This document shows positions 1 to 10,929 of a stretch of 64,000 nucleotides of DNA, one piece after another; the first letter of the stretch is position 1; each line of letters begins with the position of its first letter. Both the position numbers and the translations under genes were made by a program. The notes under the pieces were generated by a model. That model ran no database searches and was not told the origin of the DNA. It saw only the letters and a program-made list of their open reading frames with translations. The stretch is from Eurosta solidaginis (Eukaryota > Arthropoda > Insecta > Diptera > Tephritidae), in the NCBI RefSeq assembly GCF_040869045.1, contig NC_090319.1, positions 346,250,302-346,314,301 on the forward strand, read 5' to 3'.

Positions 1-90
1 GCACTTCCCTCACCTAGCTGAGGTTGACAATTCGGTTGCGGAAGCTCTGAATCTTTGTATGGCGCTTATCATCCCCTTGCATCGCTTACA
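1..90 (-). mobile_element. Fragment of CAA-tailed retroposon, cut by window edge
   Basis: Read on the minus strand, this stretch matches the middle of the retroposon copies at 50609-51033 and about 33995-34275. The shared parts are the 'AAGGGG ... TAGCGC', 'CTTCCGCAAC' and 'AATTGTCAACCTCA' blocks in the same order. The rest of the copy lies outside the window. No coding capacity is visible. Confidence 0.6.
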
Positions 91-568
91 ACCTCGAGTG
101 CGTGAATCTCTTAAACGTTGAACCACTACTTTTATTTAAGTACACCGATCTGTGTTTAACAAGCTAAAATAAAATCGCAAGTAGATAATTCCTATTAAGA
201 CCTATACTGTTATGTGATAAGGGAAGTTCGTTATCTTTGGCCCCTTATACCTGTTGTAGTTTACCATTCAAATACGTCTTACTAGAAACATTGTCATCAA
301 TCAATTACCTACCATTCACCATTCAACGGCAGCTCTGCCGTTTTGTAACGATTTTATCTTTTCTCATACGTAAGGAAATAGGACCTCTACTCTAATCTCA
401 AAAATGTATATATGGACTTAAGCGATTTAATTTAAATCAAAATTTTCGTCCATTGCTGTATCGGATGAAAAATTCCAACCGGATGATTTTATTTTAATAT
501 GAACTGCTTTTTCTTAAATCTATTGCTATGGGCAAATTTGTCTTACTGTACTTAAGTACAATAGTACA
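91..568. other. Unassigned AT-rich DNA
   Basis: I see no gene, repeat unit or splice pattern here, only AT-rich sequence up to the terminal repeat of the next element. Confidence 0.5.
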
Positions 569-1336
569 CACTGAAAGAAATGGTGCTAGTAAAATCAACT
601 TAACGGAGATTCGGTGAAATTGATCGAATTATGGTTAATTCGACCGAGTTCTTTGTCAAGCGAACAAATTAGTTTAGTCATTTCAACAGAAGAGAAATTG
701 TCGCTCTTAAGTTAACAAAATTCTGTAAAATTGACAGATTCCTAATCAATCTAACTGATTTTTTTGTTAACACAACTTATCTCACTGGTCATTTCAACAG
801 CGATCAACAGTCAATGCATGAGTAAATTTCATAGAGAATTTTACGCCCACTGCGCTCTCTACTTTGTACTTATGTATGCTGTGTACTATATGTATGCACA
901 TATTTTCGTATGTATATGGCGGACGCCGTGGTTTGATGGTAGCGTGCTTCGCCTACCACGCCGAAAACCCTAGGTTCACACCCCGGACAAAGCAACATAA
1001 AAATTTTAGAAATAAGGTTTTTCAATTAATTTAAGAAAATTTTCCTAAGCGGAGTCGCCCCTCGGCACTGTTCGGCATGCACTCCGAGTGTATTTCTGCC
1101 ACGGAAAGATCTCAGTGAAAACTCATCTGCCTTGCAAATGCCGCAACATAGGTACTTTCGTACAAAGCTGTCTCAACAAATTTTTTTGTTTATTTGACTA
1201 CTAAAACGCTCAATTACGAATCAACGATTTGTGCGCAGTTGATTCAACATCTTGTTGCGATGGATAAAAATTAACAGCAATTTCGGTTGAATTGACCCGT
1301 ATTTCGGTTGATTTTACCAATCTTTTTCTTTCAGTG
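569..1336 (+). mobile_element. TIR element 'CACTGAAAGAAA', copy 1, internally deleted, with SINE inside
   Basis: The ends are inverted copies of CACTGAAAGAAA (569 onward; TTTCTTTCAGTG ending at 1336). The first 300 bases match the reverse complement of the right end of the 30325-31867 copy and the start of the 63489-64000 copy almost base for base. Relative to those copies it lacks several hundred internal bases after about 875. No transposase is visible, so it looks like a non-autonomous DNA transposon. The superfamily is unassigned because target duplications are unclear. A truncated SINE lies at 918-1143. Confidence 0.75.
918..1143 (+). mobile_element. tRNA-derived SINE, copy 1, 3'-truncated
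   Basis: The copy begins with the tRNA-like head shared by all ten SINE copies in this window. An A-box-like GATGGTAGCGTGC is followed by a B-box-like GGTTCACACCCC, then the body with 'GCGGGGTCGCC' and 'GTATTTCTGCCA' blocks. It stops after 'CTTGCAAATGCCG', lacking the last third. It sits at the same site of its host element as the SINE at 30524-30871. Confidence 0.85.
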
Positions 1337-2853
1337 TACGAAGTAGATAAAAATATTTTCCTACATAAGTTTAAATAAAACAACAAAAACAAAAACATTT
1401 GCCACAAAGGGCAATGAAACATGTAGTATGGGAAAAGAAAACAAAAAAATCTGTGACAGTGAGCTTATGAAGTGAGGTGTCGTCACAAAGCGCAGTCAAG
1501 CACCAAACTTCAATCAACCTGTGAGTTAAGGAGGGTGTGCGCTAAGAAATTTCAGTATCTATGATATCCCCTTGTCTAGTTGTGCTACACATTTGTCAGT
1601 TGGAGTTGTTGCATGTAGCAATGGTTTGAACTTTCAAAACAATTTTTACATGATTTTTATCTTTATTGTGTTTTAATTTTTAATACTTTTGAAGAATGTG
1701 AAAAAAAACAAACAACTTAAATTTTCATAAAATTCTGTTTTAATCAAATCCAAAGTAAGTATGGGGAGTTACGCTTATGACTGCCGCAAAAGCGTTACCA
1801 AAGATTGCCGAGTGTATGCAGGGTTTTTGTTGGAAGGTAAGCAAAAAAAATCAACAAAATTAAAACAATCAAAGATGTTTCCTTTTAAGGTCTACACATG
1901 CAAGTTTTCGATGCATGCAAGAGCAGGTGTACATGCTAAACAAAAGCAGCAACGCCAAATAAAAGAAAGCCAAGCAGCAATAAAGACAACAAAAAATCAC
2001 CAGCAACAAAATCTCCAACGACTTTGAATGTGTCAAACAGGCGACTGCTGAAACCGCAAGGATCAAGAACATCGTAGAAATCATCATTGCGCGCGTTTAC
2101 GTGCATAATTCGCGGTGCCGATGGCAAGCGCATTGCTGCTGCTGTTTTAACCGCTAAGTTCTTCTATCCAAATAAGGGGCTTCCTGCAGTTGTGTCACCT
2201 GTACGCCGTGATTGTGATATGTGAAGCTGCAAAAGTTGGCATATCGTTGGAGGGGGCGCACGTACTTACATACATATTTTGTTGTAAAATGATGCCAGGT
2301 GGAAGCTGTGAGCCTCAACTTGAGTTTGATACCGCGACAAACTTATTGTAAAATTTCCCCCCAAGGTTTAAGCATTGCCTTTTGATTTTTGATATGCTAT
2401 GCTGTTTTTTTTGGCCGTTGTTGATTTTTTGTTGTTTTTTTATTGTTTAAATTTCATATCATTTTAATTTTATTTTTAAATAGTGTTTTCTTTTTTTTTT
2501 GTTTTTTTTTTTAAGATTCTTGTTTGCTTTGTAATATTCCTCCCCACCCCCATATAAGCAAGGCATGCGCGAGAGTTTGAAGCCCTTCATTGCAGCTACA
2601 GTTGGATTAATGCGATATGCTGCACTGTAGTGATTGCTCATGGCTGGAGTGGGGTGGTGTATGTAGGCGGGAAAGTGGCAAACAAATCAAAAAATTGAAG
2701 TGCATTTTCACTTGGTACTCTTGAAGGTGCATTCACATTTCCTAGTGAGCGCATCGGAACGGTTGTGACATTCTCGGTTTCTAAAGCCTGCAAGTATGTA
2801 CATATATTTGAAAGTAAATTTATGTATGTACATATGTAGGTACAGTATGTTTG
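1337..2853. other. Unassigned DNA with homopolymer-rich tracts
   Basis: No gene is recognised. Short open frames here have no familiar motifs and overlap on both strands. The tract 2395-2520 is strongly T-rich and spawns meaningless lysine-rich reverse frames. It could be intronic or intergenic. Confidence 0.5.
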
Positions 2854-3078
2854 TTAGGGTGGGTCGATTTCTATGGACGAAAGTTAACCGATATCGCGAC
2901 ATCGATTTTTCGATAGGATTTGTGCTCAGGAAAAAAAGTTCCACGACGCATAACCAAAAAAATAAATTTCGAGCCGGCAAAATTTCATTTTTTTGGCTTT
3001 TTTTCGACTTTGTTTTTTTTAAGGCTTTCTTCATGACCTACTAAAAAAATTGTCATATGTATACCCTGTCCGACCCAA
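2854..3078 (+). repeat. Dispersed 'TTAGGGTGGGTC' repeat
   Basis: The block starts TTAGGGTGGGTCGATTT and contains 'CGACATCGATTTTTCGATAG', a run of T-rich sequence and the end 'ATACCCTGTCCGACCC'. I recall such blocks as a dispersed repeat in fly genomes. A second, shorter match to the start occurs at 20882 (TTAGGGTGGTCCCCGAAAA). No coding potential or clear terminal repeat is seen. Confidence 0.5.
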
Positions 3079-3423
3079 AAATGTCCGCTAAGAACGTTGG
3101 CGATAACAGTTTATTGAAAAAATTTATAATTTTAAATCCCCAAATTCTTTTACAAGAGCTTTTGTTAAAGTTTTTTAGTCAAAATTCAACAAGACTATGT
3201 CTGTATTAAAGGAAAAATTGCCTTCTATTTTTTGGTCCATTTATATAAAGGTAGTCCTTAAAATTTTTTATCATCTTTTCATTTTCAATTTTTTAGTACT
3301 GCCTGCAAAAAGGCAATTGCTGCTTTGATTAGTAATTTAAGAAATTCCTAGGTGAAAATTCTTATCTTTATTTATTTGTTCAAAATAGCAAGATTTGAGA
3401 GAATTAGTGGAATTTTCGTTGAC
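3079..3423. other. Unassigned AT-rich DNA
   Basis: I see nothing recognisable in this stretch. Confidence 0.4.
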
Positions 3424-3650
3424 AACACTGGCGAGAACAGAATTCCACCTCGCATCATAACAAGAGAATTCCACCTCACTTGTTAACTACTTAATTTGCA
3501 CAGTTGAAAATCGTGGTGAAATTCGCATACGCCCGAAAGTCTATAATAATCGTGGTGAAAGTCGCGTACGCCTAAAAGTATGCAAGGACGTGTTGAGTTG
3601 GGCCTTCAACGAGGTGGAATTCTACAACGCCTGCAACACTCAGGAGGCTA
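3424..3650. repeat. Small foldback element with GAATTCCACCTCG ends
   Basis: GAATTCCACCTCG near 3440 is inverted as CGAGGTGGAATTC near 3620, with weaker pairing extending outward (CTGGCG / CGCCTG). A partial third copy of the motif lies at 3467. Between them a 39-bp unit, 'AATCGTGGTGAAA...CGTACGCC', is duplicated in tandem (about 3508-3580). The layout fits a MITE or foldback of about 225 bp. Confidence 0.55.
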
Positions 3651-3689
3651 GCCATGAAGGTATGGTCTAATCTTCTAACTAGTTCGACT

Positions 3690-4760
3690 TGTGCGTTACG
3701 TAGCTCAAATTTTTTGATCAAACATTGCACTGTCACCGAGTTTTAAACTATATTTCAGGTTTCAACTCTCCAGATATCCAGGAAGTTAGTTAAAAATCGA
3801 TTGCAAGATTCCCAATTTAAAATTAGTTTTCCCAATATCTCGATCCATGCGCCACCTAGCGAAATTGTTTGATAAAATATTGCATTGTCACCGGGTTCTG
3901 ACTTACGGCCCAAGTTTCAAGTCTCTAGCTCATCGGGAAGTTTTCGAAAATCGATCGCAAGATTACCCCCGTTTTTCAGGGATTTGTAGTTATATCAATT
4001 AGCACGCCACCTAGCGGAACTTTGTTTTCTATAAATTGTATTGTCACCGGGTCTCGAACTATGTGCTAAGTTACAAGTCTCTAGGTAACCAAAAATGGAT
4101 TGAAATATTACCAAATTAAAATTAATTTTCCTAATACCTTGATCCATGCGCCACCTAGCGGAATTTTTTTGATAAAATATTGCATTATCACAGGGTTCTG
4201 ACTTACGGTTCAAGTTTCATATCTCCAGCTCACCGGGAAGTTACTCAAATATCGATTACAAGATTCCCCTCGTTTTTCAAGGATTTGTAGTTATCTCACT
4301 TAGCTCGCCACCCAGCGGAATTCTGTTTGCTATCAATTGTATTGTCACCGGGTCTCGAACTATGTGCTAAGCTACAAGTCTCTAGGTAGCCGGAAAGTCT
4401 CTAGCTCACCGGGAAGCTACTCAAAAATCTATTGCAAGATTCCCTGCGTTTTTTCAGGGATTTTCAGGGATTTTCGTTTATCTCGATTCGTTTGCCACCT
4501 GGCGGCATTTCGCTTTCCACGAATTGTAGTGCCATCGGCTCGCACACCATGTGCTAAGTTTCAAATCTCTGGATAACCGAGAAGTTAGTTAAAAGTCGAT
4601 CGCAAAATTTCCATTTTAAAATTAATTTTCTGTATATCTCCATCCGTGCGCCACCTAGTGGATTTTTTTCACTTGCATTGTAATGTCTCCCTGATCTGAA
4701 CTATGTTCTAAGTATCAAGTGTCTAGCTCAACGGGAAGTTACCGAAAAAGACTTTTCCGT
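3690..4760 (+). repeat. Degenerate ~155-bp tandem array with GCCACCTAGCGG core
   Basis: The core GCCACCTAGCGG (or a near variant) recurs at about 3849, 4003, 4147, 4305, 4491 and 4648, spaced 144-186 bp, with a decayed unit before the first. Two unit types tend to alternate. Type A continues 'GATAAAATATTGCATTGTCACCGGGTTC' with substitutions; type B continues 'AATTGTATTGTCACCGGG' then 'TCTCGAACTATGTGC'. The ~300-bp dimer suggests a higher-order repeat. Isolated related cores occur at about 43053 and 43537. Confidence 0.75.
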
Positions 4761-5189
4761 GGGTAAAAAATTCGTATGGAAATGAGGGGACAAACATGAA
4801 GAGACTTAATATAAAGGTAGAAGTAAAGGTAGAAAAAATATATTTAGTGACCAGTCTAGCGTTTGTTCATATACATATGTAGATGGGGTTCCAGAAATAA
4901 CTTGTAGATAACTTTTAGGATAAATCAATTGACTGTTGGGAAAATTTTTTAGAACGAATTGCCTTTCGTTAGGCGAACCCTCCTTTGGCGGGACTAGAAC
5001 CTCTTGTCGGCGGATATTGAGACCTGTCTTCATCACAAATCAATCGAAAGCCTCTTTTGGGTGGACGTGAACTCCTCGTGAGCGAACCAATTGTGAAAAT
5101 ATATATGACACACGATGGAAATATTGCATGCCATTCCCGTCTGCAGACCTAATGGCCGAAAATATCGCGTTAGCAATTGCAACAAAGCT
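4761..5189. other. Unassigned DNA
   Basis: No gene or repeat is recognised between the tandem array and the LINE remnant. Confidence 0.4.
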
Positions 5190-5505
5190 TAAAGCGTATA
5201 GCGCTATCTAGTATCGGTCAAGCGGACTATATGTCCCATGCCTGAGCTTCGAAAGAGATCTAAGGCCCACAATTTAGCAAGAGAGTTGGTGCGAGGGTGC
5301 AGAATTGGCAGTATATACTATACATGTGTGTATGGATGGTTCCAAATCAATGGAAGGGGTACGACCTGCTGCTGTCGGTCCAGAAATAGATATATACTAC
5401 AGGTTGCCAGACTACTGCAGCGTATTTCATGCGGAAATTACAGTTGTGTGAAGAAAGCAGCAGAAATTCTGGAGGAAGCGTGCTTAACTTACAGTTGGGT
5501 CAATA

Positions 5506-5536
<31 letters not shown>

Positions 5537-6140
5537 TGATAAACAGGCGGCGATTAACGCAAGAATCTCACACAGCGCTTCATCAGGAAGTGTTATGGAA
5601 TACAAAGAAGCATTGGAAAAACTTCACTCAGGCCGGACCATACATCTATACTAGGTTCCCGATCATAAAGGGATATAATGTAAAGAAAAGTCCGATGAGT
5701 TGGCAAAAGAAGGTGTAATACGTGCTGAATCGACGCCGTCTATCGTGAATCGACGACAGATGCCCCAATCCGTTTGGGAGAATTCAAAAGGAGACAGAAG
5801 TTGATGAGTATCCATTAAGCAGGAACGGCGTGGACAGAAGCGCGGGGCTGCGAAATTTCTAAGATCATGTACAAAGTGTACGGAATTAAGCTTACAAAGT
5901 GGCACATATCTCTGAAGAGAGAAGACCTAAGTCTCACTATGGGCCTTCTGGCGCAACATGCTTATAAGTCAGGCCTCGTCAGTAATGGCAGGTGTAGGAA
6001 AAGCGAGCTGCAGAAAAAAATATTGAGCACATTCTGTGTCCAGCGCTCTCCACAGGTCAAGGCTCCAGCTATTAGAGTCGGCAGAGTTGCAAGATCTCGA
6101 GGCAGCAGTTAAGCTAGGTCCCAGAAAACTTTTAGTATTT
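5190..6140 (+). pseudogene. LOA-like LINE remnant: RNase H and C-terminal part of ORF2
   Basis: In shifting plus frames the sequence reads as the end of a LINE polyprotein. Near 5320-5500 there is a decayed 'TDGSKSMEG ... RLPDYCSVFHAE' RNase H segment. After the AT tract come 'DKQAAI' and 'SHSASSGSVMEYKEALEKL', then 'IHLYWVPDHKGI' and 'SDELAKEGV'. These are the usual RNase H blocks (TDGS, D-Q-AAI, WVPGHxGI, ADELA). Several stops and frameshifts make it inactive. An (AT)n run at about 5510-5536 interrupts the domain. The same family recurs at 39910, 43690 and 55800. Confidence 0.75.
5510..5536. repeat. (AT)n microsatellite
   Basis: About 13 AT dinucleotides in a row, sitting inside the decayed RNase H segment. 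Confidence 0.9.
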
Positions 6141-7324
6141 GTCACAGGACGGAGTTATTTTATAACATACATAAGTACTGGTTTTGATGAGGTTTTTCAG
6201 TTTGGCCGTTGAGCAACCTTCTGCTTAATCCATAACCTCCTCTACATTGGAGTAAATAAAAATAGTCCTTTTTTTAATTTTTCCTGCAAATTGACCAGAT
6301 CTACATGTTTTATGCTGATTCCGAATGGTATATGTTAAGGCAAATAGAAATGGAATTATTATGACCAGTTGGCTATGGCACCATATGTAAGACAACAAAA
6401 TGATATTTACGAAGGAATGAGTCGTTTTAGCTATGCCCGTATTCAATTTGAATTTTTGAAATATCTCCATAAATTTTGGTATTTGTCGGAGTCTATGGAC
6501 TCGGACCAGACATATTTGCCAAACAACTGATTTTTCAGAAAACAGTTAATCTAAGTACTTGTTTTTGTTGCAGCTTTTAGAATTTTTGCCACTGCTTATT
6601 GGGTTCTCAGTTCATGCTGCACTGCATCACATCATTGCTGACTGCGGTAACTTCCAAACTGTTTGTGGCACTGAGGTAAGGAATTATTGTTGCAATGGCA
6701 GCGATTGCAATTTGTCGTTGTTTGCAATGCATTTATGTTGGCGTCTTGCTGCTACACAACGATCACAATAATTTTTATACATTTTGATTTTATTACTTTC
6801 GCGAAATTTCTTTTTTTTTACTACGATTCCTATTTTGTTTTGTTTATTTTTTATTTTATGTTGTATTGCATTTGTTCTTTGGCTTTGGTTTTGTTTTCGC
6901 TGGCGGGCGTACGCTGCGCTTGGTTGCCCATTTAGAGAATATGTGAGTGAGTGAGTGCATGTGAGAGTGAGTTTGGGTGGGTAAGAACTTCTTAGTGCAC
7001 CAAACAAAGTACAGAAAAATAAAATCGGAAAACAAAAGCAAAATAGTAAAAAATGCAAACAATTTGCACTTTTTGTGCAGTCAACGCGAAGAAAATTTGT
7101 GCAATGTTGCACATTTGTGCAATTTACACTAAAAAGCTGCAGTTTTTGCGGTAATTAGATTCGCTTGCATTGGTAACTCACAAAATAACAAAACAAAATT
7201 TGAAATCAACTGAAACAACAAGATTCAGAGAGCGAGAGGAAGAGAGAGGCTGCTACTAAGCGATACAAAGAAGGAACATTTTTCAACACCACTACACACA
7301 AAATCCATTTACAACTTGCACTAA
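6141..7324. other. Unassigned AT-rich DNA
   Basis: No gene recognised. The frames at 6559-6771 and 6684-7112 overlap on opposite strands in low-complexity sequence and carry no motif. A cluster of TGTGCA/TGCACA words at 7065-7125 forms small dyads of unknown meaning. Confidence 0.45.
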
Positions 7325-7744
7325 AGTTTTTATACCCAGCTGTACTTGTATACAGAGTATTATGACTTTGATTGAATAACGGTTGGTTGTACAAGTATAA
7401 TACCGTTTCCACACAGAAACATAATCGAATCACAATAGTATTTACATTGAAAATAAAATTCGAAGCAAGTAGCAAAACCGACTGGATTTTTCACTCGATT
7501 ATGTAGTCAATATAGCAATAATGCTATAATTAAGAACTTGTATTTTGTATGGAACATTGAGTTGAATTAGCGCTTTAATGTAGAAAACTTGACTAATTAT
7601 TTCATTAAGCCTCTGCGTGAAATTGGCATAAGCGAATCGAGATAGATATAGACTTCAATATATCAAAATCATCAGTATCGAAAAAAAAAAATGTGATTAA
7701 GCCATGACCGTCCTTCCTTTCGTCTGTCTGTCTGTTAACTAAAT

Positions 7745-8098
7745 AAATAAAAAAATAAATGTAAGGCGCGATAACCTCAGAAGAGATCTAAGCTTCTCTT
7801 ATAATTTGCGTCGTGCTCGTCTTGATTTTCCCTACAAATTGGCCGGACGGGTCCTACATGTTTTATGCCGACTCCGAACGGCATCTGCAAGGCATATGAG
7901 TTTTCACTAAGAGCTTTTATGGCAGAAATACACCCGGAGCGCTTGCCAAACACTGCCGAGTGGCGACCCCGCCTAGAAAAATTTTCTTCTAATTGAAAAA
8001 CCTTATTTCTAAAACTTTGATGTTGCTTTGTCCGGGGTGTGAACCCAGGGCATCGGTGTGGTAGGCGGAACACGATACCTCACACCACGCTGGCCGCC
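7745..8098 (-). mobile_element. tRNA-derived SINE, copy 2, full length
   Basis: On the minus strand it runs from the tRNA-like head (GGCGGCC, A-box-like region, B-box-like GGTTCACACCCC) through the conserved body to a tail of 'TTACATTTATTT' type. It is flanked by 'GTCTGTTAACT' on the tail side and 'GTCCGTTAACT' on the head side, an 11-bp target duplication with one mismatch inside the host repeat. Confidence 0.85.
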
Positions 8099-8890
8099 CC
8101 GTCCGTTAACTAGCTTGTGCAAATATTAAGATATATTCACCAAATTCGGTATATCTGGACCCAGAAGAGATTGATATTGAAAATGAGCGAGATCGGACGA
8201 TAACCGCGCCCACTTTTTCGATATCGAGAATTTAGAGAAATGGAAAAAGGTAGATAATACAAAAACGAATACCGCAAAGCTAATGAAATTGGGTAGGTGG
8301 ATTGGTTTTTTGATGCAGACCATAAAATCCAAACAAAAAAGATTTAATTTAGAAGAAGAAAATTTGGAAGTTTAACATGCCGTAAATCAAAAATATTGAA
8401 ATTTCGGTTAAGGACCACGCCCACTTTTCCTAAAAGTATAATCTTAACAAATTTTGCAATAACTCTATTGTATTTAACTACATTTGTCTGATAATCTACC
8501 TCAGTAGTGGTATGATTGAGCTAAGAACAAAACTTAAAAAACAATTTGAAAATGGGCGGACCCGCACCTTTTTTGTTACTCTTTCCAAAATACTTTTAAT
8601 GCCATACGTCGAACAAAAATCACACTATCCGGACAAAATTGGGCATAAACATTTTTTATACGCGGCTGTATTTGTACACAGGGTATTATAACTTTGTTTG
8701 AAAAACGGGTGGTTGTACAGGTATAAAGGAATCGGGATAGATATATCAAAATCATCAGTATTGAAAAAAATTTGATTGAGCCACTTCATTCAATTCACCA
8801 AATTTGGTACACGAGGTTATTTGGACACAGAATAGATTGGTATTGAAAATGAGTGAAACCGGATGACAACTACGGCCACTTTTTATATAT

Positions 8891-9522
8891 AGTAACGAAT
8901 TTCGGAGAATTCCACTTATTTGAAACCTGCTGCTAACGTTCGAATCGCTAAGCTGTTGAATAAATCACTCCAATATTCTGTATTGCAAAATCGTTTTTAT
9001 TTGACTACTTTGGGACCAATACATTTATACTTCACAATTATACTTCACTTCTCAACTGATAGAGTGTTTAAATCAAATTGATTACTGACTACTTAGCTTG
9101 CGCTGCTTTTATACTCTCCGCTGCTTTATGCGCATATTTTTACTAAAGTCTAGACGTTTCGCCTTCTAGAATTGCTGTATCTCCTGCTTGGTAATTGAGC
9201 TACATATACGAAACCTAACATCGAAAGAGAACCACCGGTAGATTTCCAATCACAGTGCAGCTTTGTGGCGAGCAGCTATGAATGAAGAAACACCAGTGGT
9301 TCCCAACTATTGAAGGCGTTTGGCTTCAACACATGTTAATGCGTGAGCAACAACTTTGGCTGATGACTACATCTGTGTGTGAGTTATCTCTTTGTTGCTT
9401 TTATATATTTGTGTAAATGCTGATTGATATGTTTATTTATATACGGGTGGCTGCTTCATGTTTTTTTATTGTTGCGTGATTATTTATTTAGTAGCAGCTT
9501 ACTGATGCTAATATTCGTCGCA
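8891..9522 (-). mobile_element. Solo LTR of Gypsy-type family, 632 bp
   Basis: On the minus strand it starts 'TGCGACGAATATTAGCA' and ends 'AATTCGTTACT', matching the LTRs of the 10049-12526 element at both ends. It is flanked by ATAT on both sides (8887-8890 and 9523-9526), a 4-bp target duplication. There is no internal region, so it is a solo LTR left by LTR-LTR recombination. The middle differs from the 479-bp LTRs, indicating another subfamily. Confidence 0.85.
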
Positions 9523-10048
9523 ATATATAACAATTTGGAAAACACAAAAAATCTGATTATTTAGTAAATAATACACCTTGAATGTTGAAATTTGACGTGT
9601 GAACTGATATTGAGACTCTTGATACAAATTTGAAATTTTTTTTTAAATGGGCGTGGCACCGCCCAATTGTGATAAAACCAATTTTACAAATATTATTATT
9701 CATAAATCAAAAACCGTTAAACCTATCGTAACAAAATTCGGCAGAGAGGTTGCTTTTACTATAAGGAATGCTTTGAAAAAAAATTTACGAAATCTGTTAA
9801 GGACCACGCCCACTTTTATATAAAAGATTTTTAAAAGGGTCGTGGACGAATAAAATAAGCTATATCTTTGCAAAAAAGATTTGTATATCAATAGTATTTC
9901 ATTTCCCAAGTGGATTTATAACAATAAATAGGAAAAACTTCAAATTGTAAAAATGGGCGTGCACCGCCCCTTTTATGACTAAGCAAATTTCTATGTTTCG
10001 GGAGCCATAACTCGATGAAAAATTAGTTCAGAATAGAACCATATATAT

Positions 10049-10527
10049 TGTCACGAATATTAGCAAAACTAAAGGATACTATCATCTCTAAGCCGATACT
10101 AAGCAGTCACTTGTATCTACATAAACAAATCAATCATTATGTCTACACATATGTACATACAGCAGCGGAGAGTTACTCACAAAAAGTATTCAATCATCAG
10201 CAAAGTAGTTCTCACACATACACATGCATATTTCTGAGATACTCGCAAAAGCATGCAATCTTCAGCGAACTAGTAAATTCTAGAAATAGAAACGCCTAGA
10301 AATACGCCAACGAGGAAACCAAGAGTATAAAAGCAGCACCAGATGAGGCACGACCAATAACTTTGTTTCAAGCACGCTATTGGTTGCGAAGTATAAGTGT
10401 TATTGTGAAGTACTTTAATAAGGACTATTTTGCATTATTGCATATTGAAGTTATTTATTCAACAGTTTAGCGATTCGAACGTTAGTAGAAGGTGTGAAAT
10501 AAGCGGAGTTTCTCTAAATTCGTTACA
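10049..10527 (+). repeat. 5' LTR, 479 bp
   Basis: The LTR begins TGTCACGAATATTAGCA and ends AAATTCGTTACA, with short imperfect TG/CA-type inverted ends. A TATA box (TATAAAA, 10326-10332) lies about 195 bp before its end, as expected for an LTR promoter. It differs from the 3' LTR by scattered substitutions and no net length change. Confidence 0.9.
10326..10332 (+). promoter_or_regulatory. LTR TATA box
   Basis: TATAAAA in the context GAGTATAAAAGC. The same motif sits at the matching place in the 3' LTR (near 12325) and in the LTR piece at 54764-55137. Confidence 0.7.
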
Positions 10528-10544
10528 ATTGGTGTCAGAAGGGG
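10528..10544 (+). other. Probable primer-binding site
   Basis: ATTGGTGTCAGAAGGGG directly follows the 5' LTR. TGG at or near the LTR border is the usual start of a tRNA primer-binding site. I do not name the tRNA. Confidence 0.6.
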
Positions 10545-10586
10545 AATTGTTGAATAAATTCCGAAGATTGCGAATACAACTTCGAC

Positions 10587-10928
10587 ATGGCAAAGTTGAG
10601 TGAATTTAGGATCCTGCAACTGAAGAAGGAGTTGGAGAGCCGTAGATTGAATACAATCGGCAATAAATTCGAACTTCAATCACGGCTATGAGACGCTATG
10701 GAGTTGGAAGGAATTAATGTGGACGAGGATGTTTTTCATCCTGAATGGGACAAGGAACAACTAAGGAAGTGTCAGCCAGAAGATACTGATCTGTCACATC
10801 TTATGCAAGGGCTCGAATCAAACGAAAGACCAAATAGAGAGGAGATGTCAGCAGAGAGTCCCCTTCCGAGGATATATTGGGCACAGTGGAACAGTTTAGT
10901 GAGGATGGTCAATGCAAGAAGAAACTGA
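10587..10928 (+). pseudogene. Gag-like N-terminal fragment with SAP-like motif
   Basis: The frame starts MAKLSEF and reads into 'ILQLKKELESRRLN...GNKFELQSRL', which follows the SAP-domain pattern (L-x-x-L-K-x-E-L ... G-x-K-x-E-L-x-x-R-L). Such motifs occur at the Gag start of some Gypsy elements. An in-frame TGA at 10689-10691 stands where CGA (Arg) would fit, so a C-to-T change is likely. The frame continues as 'MELEGINVDEDVF' and stops at 10928, where it has run into Pol sequence read in another frame. The rest of Gag is gone. Confidence 0.65.
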
Positions 10929-10929
10929 T

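Noticed and set aside
2708..3044. Overlapping lysine- or phenylalanine-rich frames on both strands
   Set aside because: They come from homopolymer runs in a dispersed repeat.
5238..5654. 138-codon open frame as an independent gene
   Set aside because: The RNase H blocks run across its frame and beyond, and the AT microsatellite only keeps it open by chance.
6684..7112. 142-codon minus-strand frame
   Set aside because: Low-complexity content, overlapping frames on the other strand, and no recognisable domain.
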